In this document: positions 1 to 8,184 of the stretch, in pieces
How positions within the stretch are numbered: the stretch's first letter is position 1
Layout: each line of letters begins with the position of its first letter
Assembly: GCF_012910715.1 (NCBI RefSeq)
Contig: NZ_JABBHF010000009.1
Coordinates: forward strand, 62,001-126,000
Reading direction: 5' to 3'
DNA: 64,000 nt
From: Flavivirga algicola
Lineage (GTDB): Bacteria; Bacteroidota; Bacteroidia; Flavobacteriales; Flavobacteriaceae
Position numbers and translations under genes: made by a program
The notes under the pieces: model-generated
Told to the model about the DNA's origin: nothing
The model's input: the letters and a program-made list of their open reading frames with translations, nothing else
The model's database searches: none

Positions 1-90
1 GCCCTACCACATTTAAAGGCTGGAGAACAAAGCATTTTAATGAAAGAAGCCATTGTAAATTATTTTTTAGAAACCGAATATATTGATTAG
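1..90 (+). CDS. C-terminal end of an unidentified protein (partial)
   Basis: Frame 1 is open from the window edge to a TAG at 88-90 and gives 29 residues ending in NYFLETEYID. It has no recognisable motif and I cannot name the family. It is followed by two A/T-rich hairpins and then pheS on the same strand, so it is probably the last gene of a preceding unit. That it is a gene end rests only on the open frame and the adjacent hairpins. Confidence 0.5.
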   Translation, partial: ALPHLKAGEQSILMKEAIVNYFLETEYID

Positions 91-102
91 TTTTTTGGTG
101 TT

Positions 103-164
103 ACTTTTTGAAAAAACAAAAAGTTAGACTTTTCATTATACCTTTTTACAAAAAAGTAAAAAGG
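103..164 (+). repeat. Two adjacent A/T-rich hairpins before pheS
   Basis: Two short perfect inverted repeats stand in a row. ACTTTTTG/CAAAAAGT (103-110 with 117-124) and CCTTTTTAC/GTAAAAAGG (141-149 with 156-164) each enclose a loop of six A. They lie between the upstream stop codon and the pheS promoter. They could act as terminators of the upstream gene. The classical GC stem plus T run is missing, so this is a weak call. Confidence 0.45.
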
Positions 165-204
165 ATGCCATTCCAATCCTTAACACAAATCCCAATAAAT
201 TGAT

Positions 205-212
205 TAAATTTG
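205..212 (+). promoter_or_regulatory. Putative -7 element of the pheS promoter
   Basis: TAAATTTG fits the Bacteroidota housekeeping -7 consensus TAnnTTTG and lies 23 bases before the pheS ATG, leaving a leader of about 17 bases. No clear -33 TTTG is visible, so the call rests on one box and its position. Confidence 0.4.
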
Positions 213-235
213 CCATTCATTTTTGAAATGACACC

Positions 236-1255
236 ATGATAGATAAGATAAAAGAACTCATTGAAGAAGCCGAAACCTTTAAAGCTCAAACAAAAGAAGA
301 GGTAGAAGCGTTTCGTATAAAATATCTAGGTAAAAAAGGATTACTAAATGACTTTTTTGCTGAGTTTAAAAATGTAGCGAACGATCAGAAAAAAGAATTT
401 GGTCAAACTATCAATAAGTTAAAAAAAACAGCCGAGAATAAAGTAAACGCCTTAAAAGAAGAGTTAGAAAGTAAAGAGGAAACAAAAGGCGTTTATGGTG
501 ATTTATCACGCCCTGGAGAACCTATTCAAATTGGTGCGCGTCATCCAATTTCGATTGTAAAGAATCAAATTATTGACATTTTTTCACGTATCGGTTTTAA
601 TGTTAGTGAAGGTCCTGAAATAGAAGATGATTGGCATAATTTCACAGCTTTAAACTTACCAGAGTATCATCCAGCACGTGACATGCAGGACACGTTTTTT
701 ATTCAAACTAACCCAGATATCTTACTACGAACCCATACCAGTTCTGTACAAGTACGCTATATGGAAAATAACAAACCTCCTATTCGTACTATTTCTCCAG
801 GTCGGGTGTATCGAAATGAAGCCATCTCTGCTCGGTCACACTGTTTTTTCCATCAATTGGAGGGATTATATATAGATAAAGACGTGAGTTTTGCAGATTT
901 AAAACAAACACTTCAACACTTTACTACCGAAATGTTTGGAAAATCTAAAATACGTCTCCGTCCGTCGTACTTCCCATTTACAGAACCAAGTGCAGAAATT
1001 GATGTATACTGGGGCTTAGAAACAGAAACCGATTATAAAATAACCAAAGGCACAGGTTGGTTAGAAATTGGAGGTTGTGGTATGGTAGACCCTAATGTTT
1101 TAGAAAACTGTAACATAGATCCAACCGAGTATTCAGGATTTGCATTTGGTGTTGGTATAGACCGTATAGCTATGTTATTACATCAAATAGGCGATATTCG
1201 TTTATTAAGTGAAAATGATGTAAGATTCCTAGAGCAGTTCAAGAGCGCTTTCTAG
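236..1255 (+). CDS. pheS: Phenylalanyl-tRNA synthetase alpha subunit
   Basis: This is the catalytic subunit of the alpha2-beta2 class II synthetase that charges tRNA-Phe in the cytoplasm. The 339 residues match the usual family length. An N-terminal coiled-coil tRNA-binding arm (about 1-85) precedes the class II core. Motif 2 is visible as the region around FHQLEG (about residue 205), and motif 3 as GFAFGVGIDRIAML near residue 305. The HPARDMQDTFF and RTHTSSVQ stretches are typical of PheS. The ATG at 236 follows a TAAATTTG promoter box. The beta subunit gene is not adjacent, as is common in this phylum. The gene ends nine bases from the convergent flavin-binding protein gene. Identification is secure. 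Confidence 0.98.
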   Translation: MIDKIKELIEEAETFKAQTKEEVEAFRIKYLGKKGLLNDFFAEFKNVANDQKKEFGQTINKLKKTAENKVNALKEELESKEETKGVYGDLSRPGEPIQIGARHPISIVKNQIIDIFSRIGFNVSEGPEIEDDWHNFTALNLPEYHPARDMQDTFFIQTNPDILLRTHTSSVQVRYMENNKPPIRTISPGRVYRNEAISARSHCFFHQLEGLYIDKDVSFADLKQTLQHFTTEMFGKSKIRLRPSYFPFTEPSAEIDVYWGLETETDYKITKGTGWLEIGGCGMVDPNVLENCNIDPTEYSGFAFGVGIDRIAMLLHQIGDIRLLSENDVRFLEQFKSAF

Positions 1256-1263
1256 TTACACCC

Positions 1264-1707
1264 CTATACCCCATACGTTTTTTTAGCACTTTTTATCTGA
1301 TCTTCTTCTGTAGTTTCAGGGTAAAGGATATATTTAGGAGCAATTATTTTTCTAACATTATCGATCGATATCTTGATAATGTTAGAAAATGGAAATTTTC
1401 CCTCTGTCATACCTAATATAATAGATTCCATAGTTGCATATTCTAAATCATTTTTAGATACGATCTCTGCCTTTCCATTAATTTTAAAACCTTTTTGCAC
1501 AAAAACATCTATAAAGCTAACACATACATTATCGTTCTCTTTAATATTTTTAACCGATAACGGAGATGCTATGTTGGCAATAATAATAGCGTTTTCTGGA
1601 TAGAAGGCAAATACTTCTTTAGGAGACACATTAGGGATGTTATCGGATGAAGATGTAGCCAGCCAACACAATACACTTTTATCAATATAAGCCTTTAAAT
1701 CATTCAT
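1264..1707 (-). CDS. PNPOx-like FMN-binding split-barrel protein
   Basis: A 147-residue protein of the pyridoxamine 5'-phosphate oxidase-like flavin-binding fold. The opening (LCWLATSSSDNIPNVSPKEVF) and the following strands (IIIANIASPLSVKNIKENDNVCVSF) are the usual substrate/FMN-binding part of the small split-barrel domain. The protein is single-domain and lacks the C-terminal extension of true PdxH, so vitamin B6 oxidase activity should not be assumed. Such proteins bind FMN, F420 or haem. Here FMN is more likely given the phylum, which is an inference. It is convergent with pheS and stands alone on its strand. Confidence 0.85.
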   Translation of the reverse strand: MNDLKAYIDKSVLCWLATSSSDNIPNVSPKEVFAFYPENAIIIANIASPLSVKNIKENDNVCVSFIDVFVQKGFKINGKAEIVSKNDLEYATMESIILGMTEGKFPFSNIIKISIDNVRKIIAPKYILYPETTEEDQIKSAKKTYGV

Positions 1708-1775
1708 GAAATTCAGTTAAAAGGGTAATCGCTAAAATAACTATTTTATCAAAATGGCATTCTTTAAAAAACACT

Positions 1776-1783
1776 TATTTTTG
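1776..1783 (+). promoter_or_regulatory. Putative -7 promoter element
   Basis: TATTTTTG matches TAnnTTTG and lies 22 bases upstream of the GTG start at 1806, giving a plausible short leader. There is no clear -33 box. Confidence 0.35.
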
Positions 1784-1805
1784 TGCTTTTAAATAAATCA
1801 CTAAA

Positions 1806-2201
1806 GTGAAAAAAGACATCCAAATTCCTAAAGTTGAAGGCGTTTATGTAGCTGTTGTAAACGAATACAATGATATTTATAAAACAAACGACTGGAATGC
1901 CTACATCATAAACGATAAAGACATAGATTTAGAGATGGTTCTTATTGTTACCAGTGGGTATTCTGAGGATAAACAAACATCAATATTTAGAAAAAAGTTA
2001 GACAAGCTCCCTAAAAAAAGCTATGCAAAAATAGAATTGATGCAAGAAGACCTGTTCGCTATCAATAATACTTTTAAAGTCTCTTTTTTTGAAGGTAATA
2101 ACATGTTAGATAAAACCTATTTATTTAGGAAAAACACCATTAACCTAAAAGCTTTACAACCTGTCCCCTTAATGGATGTAAAAGGGGTTGTGGTGAAATA
2201 A
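1806..2201 (+). CDS. Conserved-looking protein of unknown function, 131 aa
   Basis: I do not recognise a named family. The protein starts with GTG and has no signal peptide or membrane segment. It alternates charged and hydrophobic strands (for example WNAYIINDKDIDLEMVLIV) in a way that suggests a small all-beta cytoplasmic protein. A TAnnTTTG promoter box precedes it. A loose inverted pair (AAACCCTT near 2202 and AAGGGTTTTT near 2261) after the stop could end transcription before the convergent gpsA. Composition and codon use resemble the neighbours, so it is probably a genuine core gene of the lineage. Confidence 0.75.
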   Translation: MKKDIQIPKVEGVYVAVVNEYNDIYKTNDWNAYIINDKDIDLEMVLIVTSGYSEDKQTSIFRKKLDKLPKKSYAKIELMQEDLFAINNTFKVSFFEGNNMLDKTYLFRKNTINLKALQPVPLMDVKGVVVK

Positions 2202-2277
2202 ACCCTTGCGTATTTAATTCCTTTTATTGAAACTGAATCTACCTATTCTTAAAACAAGGAAGGGTTTTTATTGAGCA

Positions 2278-3279
2278 TTAATCCAATTTCTCAGTTAATT
2301 TTCTAAACACTTTTTTAGGATTTTTACCCTCGTATAAAATCTGATAAACAGCATTAATAATTGGAAGTTGTGTTTTTTTAGTATTTTTTAGATTAAGTAA
2401 ATGAGCACTCTTTGTAGCATAATAACCCTCTGCTACCATATTCATTTCCATTTGAGCCGATTTTACGGTATACCCTTTGCCAATCATATTGCCAAACATA
2501 CGATTCCTAGAAAAAATCGAATAACCAGTTACTAATAAATCACCTAGATAAGCCGAGTTATTAATGTTACGTTTCATTTTGTGCATTTTTTTAATAAAAC
2601 GTTTCATTTCTCTAATAGAGTTGCTCATCAATACACTCTGAAAATTATCGCCATATCCCAAACCATGAGCGATTCCAGCAGCAATAGCATAAATATTTTT
2701 AAGCATTACGGCATATTCTACACCAATAATATCATCACTAATTTTAGTTTTTATATAATCACTAGATAATTTACTAGAGATAGCTTTGGCTTTTGCTGCA
2801 TCCGAACAGGAAATAGTTAGATAAGATAAGCGCTCTAAAGCGACCTCTTCGGCATGACAAGGGCCTGCAATAACAGCAATATTATCATATGGGATTTTAT
2901 GAAACTCATGAAAATGCTCGCCAACTAAAAGTCCAGACTCTGGCATAATCCCCTTTACAGCCGAAACAATTATTTTATTAGAAATATCAACATCAAGTTT
3001 TTCTAACTCATTATATATAAAAGCCGATGGAATTACAAAAATTAAAACATCGGCATAAGTTGCTATTTCATTAATATCATTACTGAGTTTTAGTTGCTCT
3101 AAATGAAACTCTACCGAGCTTAAATAATTTGGATTATGCTGCTCTTTTAATAAATGCTCTTTGGTATAAACACTTCGCATGTACCAACCAACTTCATTTA
3201 AATTTTCACAAAGCATTTTTACAATAGCAGTTGCCCAACTTCCTGCTCCAAAAACCGCATATTTCAAAGGTTTATCCAT
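2278..3279 (-). CDS. gpsA: NAD(P)H-dependent glycerol-3-phosphate dehydrogenase
   Basis: It reduces dihydroxyacetone phosphate to sn-glycerol 3-phosphate, the head group for phospholipid synthesis, in the cytoplasm. The Rossmann motif GAGSWATA follows the start almost directly. IVSAVKGI and AGPCHAEEVA are typical, and the catalytic lysine region is VEYAVMLKNIYAIAAGIAHG. The open frame reaches 3312, but the first eleven codons encode a non-conserved lead, so I take the ATG at 3279 (333 residues), which places the nucleotide-binding strand eight residues in. A TATTTTTG box 23 bases upstream supports this start. The gene is monocistronic here. Confidence 0.96.
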   Translation of the reverse strand: MDKPLKYAVFGAGSWATAIVKMLCENLNEVGWYMRSVYTKEHLLKEQHNPNYLSSVEFHLEQLKLSNDINEIATYADVLIFVIPSAFIYNELEKLDVDISNKIIVSAVKGIMPESGLLVGEHFHEFHKIPYDNIAVIAGPCHAEEVALERLSYLTISCSDAAKAKAISSKLSSDYIKTKISDDIIGVEYAVMLKNIYAIAAGIAHGLGYGDNFQSVLMSNSIREMKRFIKKMHKMKRNINNSAYLGDLLVTGYSIFSRNRMFGNMIGKGYTVKSAQMEMNMVAEGYYATKSAHLLNLKNTKKTQLPIINAVYQILYEGKNPKKVFRKLTEKLD

Positions 3280-3301
3280 AAATAATAAATCATTTCTGTT
3301 C

Positions 3302-3309
3302 CAAAAATA
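3302..3309 (-). promoter_or_regulatory. Putative -7 element of the gpsA promoter
   Basis: On the minus strand the bases read TATTTTTG, matching TAnnTTTG, 23 bases from the chosen gpsA ATG. It overlaps the alternative upstream start of the frame, which argues against that longer start. Confidence 0.4.
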
Positions 3310-3359
3310 CACAAAATAATAATCATTGCTAGGGCAAGAAAAGATTAAGAAATTGTTTT

Positions 3360-3374
3360 TGGCACGTGTTTTGA
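3360..3374 (+). promoter_or_regulatory. Sigma-54-type promoter ahead of the lipoprotein gene
   Basis: TGGCACG is a perfect -24 element, followed after four bases by TTGA at the -12 position (consensus TTGC). The spacing is exact for sigma-54. The predicted transcript would start near 3386, about 24 bases before the ATG at 3410. The last base of the -12 box departs from consensus, so the strength is uncertain. Confidence 0.55.
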
Positions 3375-3409
3375 AAACACTAAAGTATAAAACTTAAAAA
3401 CGCTTGATT

Positions 3410-4348
3410 ATGAGGACCGTAAAATTACTTTTAAGCTTTGCTTTAATCGCAACATTGTTTACATCTTGCTATACCGAAGTAAATATTGATGATGATGAAC
3501 CTAGAATATCTATAAATCAATTATTAAGTTCATACGAGCTATGGTATGTTGATATTAATAGCACCAAAGGACCTGGCGAAACACCTTTTTTACAAAAAGC
3601 ATTTACAATATCTTTTAGAAACGGTGTGATATATGCTAACAATAACATTGTAGGATTAGGTGATAATGGCGGCGGTTTTGGTATTGATGTTGGAGGATAT
3701 GATGCATACGATATGATTTTAGACGTGTCTCATGATATTGACGGGTTTGATACTTTTGATGTTTTTCAAATAAACAGTAATACCATAGAGCTTTACAACC
3801 CCAATAACGACACCTCATATTTTCTTGAAGGTTACCAACGTAGCAATTTCGATTACGACTTCGTTTTCTATGATAACATTCATTATTTCTTACAAGAATA
3901 TGAAGCCTGGGAAAAGACTTATACAAGTGAGTTTGGAGCTATAAACGAATTTGATAATGAAAACTATTTACAGTTTTTGGCTGGAGGTAACGATTCTACT
4001 TTTCAAAGTTCACAAGATGAAAACGATACCGCAGTCAACAACCTTATATGGGATTATACAGGAATATATGGTATTGGAGATGTTAGTGGAGATATGTATT
4101 TAAAAACTTTAACATTAGATTATGATTTCTTCAACAATGAACACTTCGAATTAAGCGTTATAAATGACGGAAAGATAGAGTTGTTTCACCCATCGTCTGA
4201 AACAGTTTATGAGTTTGAAGGCAGAGGGTACATTCAATACCTAAAAAATGGAGATACAAAAGGAAAAGTAAAAACTTCGGTTGATAAGAAACGTAAGTTT
4301 AGAAAAAATAAAGTAGATAACCCTAGAGAAAATACTAGGTTTAAATAA
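3410..4348 (+). CDS. Secreted lipoprotein of unknown function
   Basis: A 312-residue protein with a lipoprotein signal peptide (LLSFALIATLFTSC, lipidated Cys near residue 20), so it is expected in the cell envelope. The mature part is rich in Asp, Asn, Tyr and Phe and has two similar halves. Each half carries a strand-rich motif ending in IELYNPNNDTSYFLEG or IELFHPSSETVYEFEG, which suggests an internal duplication of a beta domain. The C-terminus is basic (KGKVKTSVDKKRKFRKNK). The frame allows a TTG start at 3404, but the ATG at 3410 gives a proper signal peptide. A sigma-54-like promoter precedes it and a strong terminator follows. The function is unknown. Confidence 0.8.
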   Translation: MRTVKLLLSFALIATLFTSCYTEVNIDDDEPRISINQLLSSYELWYVDINSTKGPGETPFLQKAFTISFRNGVIYANNNIVGLGDNGGGFGIDVGGYDAYDMILDVSHDIDGFDTFDVFQINSNTIELYNPNNDTSYFLEGYQRSNFDYDFVFYDNIHYFLQEYEAWEKTYTSEFGAINEFDNENYLQFLAGGNDSTFQSSQDENDTAVNNLIWDYTGIYGIGDVSGDMYLKTLTLDYDFFNNEHFELSVINDGKIELFHPSSETVYEFEGRGYIQYLKNGDTKGKVKTSVDKKRKFRKNKVDNPRENTRFK

Positions 4349-4440
4349 TAAAAGAAATAAAGTGAGACCTTGATTTAATAGAATAAGGTTAATTCAATTA
4401 ATTAGTTTCACTAAAATTTTGGTTGGTTATTTTTAGTTTA

Positions 4441-4481
4441 GAAACCGCTTAAAGAACTATTCTTTAGGCGGTTTCTTTTTT
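4441..4481 (+). terminator. Rho-independent terminator after the lipoprotein gene
   Basis: A 16-bp stem (GAAACCGC... with ...GCGGTTTC, one G-T pair) closes a three-base loop and is followed by a run of T. This is the strongest intrinsic terminator in the window. Confidence 0.9.
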
Positions 4482-4568
4482 GCTAAACATAAAAAAATCA
4501 CACAATTATGTGACCTTATATTTTTTTGGGTGTCTAAAAAGCATTAACCTTCAAAAAACATTGAACAT

Positions 4569-5054
4569 ATGGGATTATTCTCATTTATTAAAAATGCTGG
4601 TGCAAAAATATTCGGAATTGGCACAACAGATGCAGAAGATACTGCCAAAGCAACTGTAGAAGAACTTATTTTAGAAAAAGCAGCTGCAGAAAAACTTAAA
4701 AAAATAATTGTAGACTTAAAATTACAAGCAGAGAATTTAAATATTTTTATTGATGACGATATTGCTGTCGTTACTGGATTGGCTTATGATCAAGCTACTA
4801 AAGAAAAAATAATATTAGTTGTTGGAAACTCTGAAGGCATAGCACTTGTTGACGACCGAATGGAAGTAGTGTACAAAAAACCTGAAGCACAATTTCATAC
4901 CGTTATTAATGGCGATACTTTAGGAAAAATAGCAAAGGAGTTTTATGGAGATGCCATGAAATATCCTGTTATTTTTGAAGCTAATAAGCCAATGCTAACA
5001 GATCCTGACAAAATTTACCCAGGACAATTATTACGAATCCCTATCCTTAACTAA
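4569..5054 (+). CDS. BON-LysM protein (Kbp/YgaU-like)
   Basis: 161 residues with a BON domain (about 25-95) and a C-terminal LysM domain (about 108-159, containing NGDTLGKIAKEFYGDA and PGQLLRIP). The order and length match the potassium-binding protein Kbp (YgaU) of Escherichia coli, a K+ sensor needed for growth in high potassium. There is no signal peptide, in agreement with a cytoplasmic Kbp. Whether the flavobacterial protein binds potassium is inference from the family. A bidirectional terminator separates it from the convergent beta-lactamase gene. Confidence 0.88.
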   Translation: MGLFSFIKNAGAKIFGIGTTDAEDTAKATVEELILEKAAAEKLKKIIVDLKLQAENLNIFIDDDIAVVTGLAYDQATKEKIILVVGNSEGIALVDDRMEVVYKKPEAQFHTVINGDTLGKIAKEFYGDAMKYPVIFEANKPMLTDPDKIYPGQLLRIPILN

Positions 5055-5082
5055 AATCTATTTAATAGCATTTTATTTTGGG

Positions 5083-5113
5083 AAAAGCCAACTATTATTT
5101 AGTTGGCTTTTTT
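5083..5113. terminator. Bidirectional terminator
   Basis: AAAAGCCAACTA pairs with TAGTTGGCTTTT across a five-base loop. T runs on both strands serve both the rightward LysM gene and the leftward beta-lactamase gene, whose stop codon lies in the loop. Confidence 0.85.
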
Positions 5114-5851
5114 ATAAGTTTTAAATAAAGAAATAGTGTAATCTAAAAGTTCTGTACTTCCACTTTTTCCATGACCAGGAACCACTATTTTTAAATCTGG
5201 TATTTCTTTTTTAATCTTTTCGACAGTATTAGACCATTCTAACGTATTAGCATCGCCCAGATAGCCTTTATTTGCTTTTACCGATTTTATTAAGCAACCT
5301 CCAAATAATGCATTTTCATTTGGAATATAGCCTACAATGTTATCTCTGGTATGCCCTTCACCAAAAAACTTAGTTAAAACAGAAGTTCTACCTACTTTGA
5401 TTTCGGTTTTATTTTCGAAACCATACTTGGGTATCACTTTTTTACTGTCTTGCTTTACCAATTTAATGGTCGCATTACTAGCGTATGATTTTGTTCCATG
5501 ATTATGGAATTGTTGTAATCCGCCTAAACAGTCTTCATGAAAGTGAGTAACTACTATGGCTATGATGTTCTTTTTTTGCTCTTTTTCAATCCAATGTATA
5601 AGCTCTTTTGAGACATCATTATTTATAGGCGTATCAAAAACAATCGCTTCATCGTCATTAAAATACACCATCCCATTACAAGCTACTTTTCCATAATCAT
5701 TCGTTTCTAGATAAGAGATATGTACAAAAACACATTCGCTGAGTTGTTTGATTTTTAATGTTTCAGATTCATAATTATATGATAAATGCTTATTCGATTT
5801 ACAACTGCAAAAAATAATAGACATACTTAATAAAAGCATTATTTTTTTCAT
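5099..5851 (-). CDS. bla: Subclass B1 metallo-beta-lactamase, predicted lipoprotein
   Basis: A 250-residue zinc hydrolase that opens the beta-lactam ring in the periplasm. All B1 ligands are visible. The H-x-H-x-D motif is THFHEDCLGG (about 102-111), the third His is in GEGHTRDN, the zinc-2 Cys is in GGCLIKS and the last His is in VPGHGKSG. The order and the Lys after the Cys fit B1 enzymes of flavobacteria (BlaB, IND and relatives). The signal peptide ends SIIFCSCKSN, so lipidation as in NDM-1 is likely, although the -3 position is not ideal. It starts 15 bases after nadD and is probably co-transcribed with housekeeping genes, which suggests an intrinsic rather than recently acquired enzyme. 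Confidence 0.92.
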   Translation of the reverse strand: MKKIMLLLSMSIIFCSCKSNKHLSYNYESETLKIKQLSECVFVHISYLETNDYGKVACNGMVYFNDDEAIVFDTPINNDVSKELIHWIEKEQKKNIIAIVVTHFHEDCLGGLQQFHNHGTKSYASNATIKLVKQDSKKVIPKYGFENKTEIKVGRTSVLTKFFGEGHTRDNIVGYIPNENALFGGCLIKSVKANKGYLGDANTLEWSNTVEKIKKEIPDLKIVVPGHGKSGSTELLDYTISLFKTYKKAN

Positions 5852-5866
5852 GATTATTGGATTCTA

Positions 5867-6445
5867 TTATTTATAAAAGTTCATCTCATCTAAATACTCC
5901 CAAACATGTTGAGGAAGCATGGGCTGAATATTTTTACCTGCTTTTATAGCATTACGGATAAAAGTGGAAGACAATTCCATAATTGGAGCATCGATATGAT
6001 GTATTTTTTTATGGTTGTCAAATTGGGTTTCGATCTTATTTTTGGAAATACGCGGGTAGACATAAATATGATGATTCTCAAGAATTACCTCGTAATTTTT
6101 CCATTTGTGAAAGCCCTTTAAGTTATCCTCACCCATAATTAATGAAAAGGTATTACCTGGATATTTTTCTTGTAAATAAACAAGTGTATTTATGGTGTAA
6201 TTAGGTTGTGGTAAATTAAATTCTATATCACTTGGTTTAAGCTTTGTATAGTCTTTAGTTGCTCGATACACCATTTCTAAACGCTGATAATTGTCTAGTA
6301 AAGTACGTTTCTTTTTAAATGGACTATGTGGTGTTACTACAAACCAGACCTGATCTAAGTCGCTATGTTCTGCCAAATGATTGGCAATAACCAAATGACC
6401 AATATGAATTGGATTAAAAGAACCAAAATACAAGCCAACTTTCAT
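5867..6445 (-). CDS. nadD: Nicotinate-nucleotide adenylyltransferase
   Basis: It transfers AMP to nicotinate mononucleotide, the penultimate step of NAD synthesis. It has 192 residues with the nucleotidylyl-transferase motif GLYFGSFNPIHIGHL at the N-terminus and the SSTFIR motif (about 160-165) at the C-terminal end. VVTPHSPFKKK and MGEDNLKGFHKWKNYE are typical of NadD. It lies 10 bases downstream of gmk in the common flavobacterial order yicC-gmk-nadD. Confidence 0.97.
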   Translation of the reverse strand: MKVGLYFGSFNPIHIGHLVIANHLAEHSDLDQVWFVVTPHSPFKKKRTLLDNYQRLEMVYRATKDYTKLKPSDIEFNLPQPNYTINTLVYLQEKYPGNTFSLIMGEDNLKGFHKWKNYEVILENHHIYVYPRISKNKIETQFDNHKKIHHIDAPIMELSSTFIRNAIKAGKNIQPMLPQHVWEYLDEMNFYK

Positions 6446-6455
6446 TCTAATGATT

Positions 6456-7049
6456 TTAAGAGTTTAGAAAACCACTCACCAATTTATGTGCATTTTCAAG
6501 CGCTTTATCTAAATCATCATTTACAACAATAACATCGAATAAAGGCGCTGTTGCTAATTCTGCCGAAGCTTTTGCAACACGCATATTTATTTTGTCCTCA
6601 CTCTCAGTTTTGCGCTTTTTCAATCTAATTTTTAATTCATCTATACTAGGTGGTTTTACAAAAACCGCTAAAGTTTCCTCAGGGAATTTTCGTTTTATGC
6701 GCAAGCCTCCAGAAACATCAATATCGAAAATAACGTGCTTGCCCATGGCCCAAATGCGCTCTACCTCTGTTTTTAAAGTTCCATAAAAATTGTCGCGATA
6801 TACTTCTTCCCATTCTAAAAATTCATCGTTTTTAATTTTGGACTTAAATTCTTCTGCTGACAGGAAATAATAATCTTTAGCATCTATTTCTTCGTTGCGT
6901 TTTTCTCTAGAAGTTGCCGATATAGAAAACTCCAAGTTTAAATCTTCGATACCCAATAGATGCTTTACAATGGTTGTTTTTCCAGAGCCAGAAGGTGCCG
7001 AAAACACGATGAGTTTTCCTTTATTTATATTGTTGTTTTGAGTAATCAA
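6456..7049 (-). CDS. gmk: Guanylate kinase
   Basis: It phosphorylates GMP to GDP with ATP in the cytoplasm. The P-loop is SAPSGSGKTTIVKH (about 17-30). The GMP-binding part includes SATSREKRNEEIDAKDYYF, and the lid region contains KRKTESEDKINMRV. The 197 residues are the usual length. It is the second gene of a leftward operon after yicC and is followed closely by nadD. Confidence 0.97.
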   Translation of the reverse strand: MITQNNNINKGKLIVFSAPSGSGKTTIVKHLLGIEDLNLEFSISATSREKRNEEIDAKDYYFLSAEEFKSKIKNDEFLEWEEVYRDNFYGTLKTEVERIWAMGKHVIFDIDVSGGLRIKRKFPEETLAVFVKPPSIDELKIRLKKRKTESEDKINMRVAKASAELATAPLFDVIVVNDDLDKALENAHKLVSGFLNS

Positions 7050-7124
7050 TGGTAGCGTTATTTATAATTTAGATTTGATTGCATTTCGACTGTGCTTAGT
7101 GTGGTGTTTTCTTAAAAACACTAG

Positions 7125-7982
7125 TTAAAGCACATTTAATAATTGTTCCTTAATTTTTTCAAGCTCATCTTTCATTTGAACCACTAACTGTTGCATAGGG
7201 GCATAATTACTTTTAGAACCAATGGTATTTATTTCCCTGCCCATTTCCTGACCGATAAACCCAAGTTTTTTTCCGTTGGAGTCTTTGGAGTTTATACATT
7301 CTGTAAAGTAATCCAAATGGTTTTTTAAACGTACTTTTTCTTCTGTAATATCAAATTTTTCAATGTAATAAACCAACTCCTGCTCAAAGCGGTTTTCGTC
7401 ATATTTTTCTTTTAAGTCTTCAACACCTTTGAGTAAACGTTCGCGAACGGCTTCAACGCGTTCAGGATCCATCGCTATAACCTGCTCAAGTATATTTTCA
7501 ATGGCAATCACACGTTTATTAAAATCCTGCTCAAGTACTTTCCCTTCATCCAATCTATGATTGATCAAATCGTCTATAGCTGTATTAATTTGTACCTCGA
7601 TAGCCTTCCATTCATCTTCGTCAATTTCCTCACGCACAGTATTTAAGGCTTCAGGAAAACGTACCGCCATTTTAAGAAGCTCAATAGCATCCCCATCAAC
7701 AACATGTTTTAACTGTTCCATATATTGTTTAACAACAGGTGTATTTATTTGTGTCGAGGTATCTTCTGCAGTGGCTTCAACATAGATAGAAAAATCAACT
7801 TTTCCGCGTACTAATTTCGCAGCAAGAAGTTTTCGAATGGTTAATTCTTTTTCTCTATAAATCGAGGGCATCCTCGCATTTAAATCTAAATTTTTACTGT
7901 TAAGAGATTTTAGCTCTATTGTTATTTTTTTTGTGGGTAATTGCAATACAGATTTTCCATAACCTGTCATTGAATATATCAT
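7125..7982 (-). CDS. YicC/YloC-family endoribonuclease
   Basis: A 285-residue member of the YicC family. It has the N-terminal YicC domain (MIYSMTGYGKS, then ELKSLNSKNLDLNARMP) and the C-terminal DUF1732 domain ending with GQEMGREINTIGSKS. E. coli YicC and Bacillus YloC have been described as endoribonucleases, and the motif-level match supports the same role here. It heads the operon with gmk and nadD, with a promoter box just upstream. Confidence 0.92.
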   Translation of the reverse strand: MIYSMTGYGKSVLQLPTKKITIELKSLNSKNLDLNARMPSIYREKELTIRKLLAAKLVRGKVDFSIYVEATAEDTSTQINTPVVKQYMEQLKHVVDGDAIELLKMAVRFPEALNTVREEIDEDEWKAIEVQINTAIDDLINHRLDEGKVLEQDFNKRVIAIENILEQVIAMDPERVEAVRERLLKGVEDLKEKYDENRFEQELVYYIEKFDITEEKVRLKNHLDYFTECINSKDSNGKKLGFIGQEMGREINTIGSKSNYAPMQQLVVQMKDELEKIKEQLLNVL

Positions 7983-8002
7983 AACGCATGTATTAAGTCT
8001 TG

Positions 8003-8010
8003 CAAAGGTA
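8003..8010 (-). promoter_or_regulatory. Putative -7 element of the yicC-gmk-nadD-bla operon
   Basis: The minus strand reads TACCTTTG followed by C, a good TAnnTTTG match 21 bases upstream of the yicC ATG. The rest of the gap to the next gene (8011-8184) shows nothing else I can assign. Confidence 0.45.
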
Positions 8011-8184
8011 ATAAAACCTAAAGGATAGAAAATAGATTAGTTTCATATGACCACATATCTTTATTCCTAATGCCGTATTAGATAATCAGGTATAGTTATT
8101 TAATTGCTATCTCATTTATTAAACACTCCAGTTTCAATTTTGGCAATAGCTATCCAATACTTACATTAACTGTTAAAATATGTT

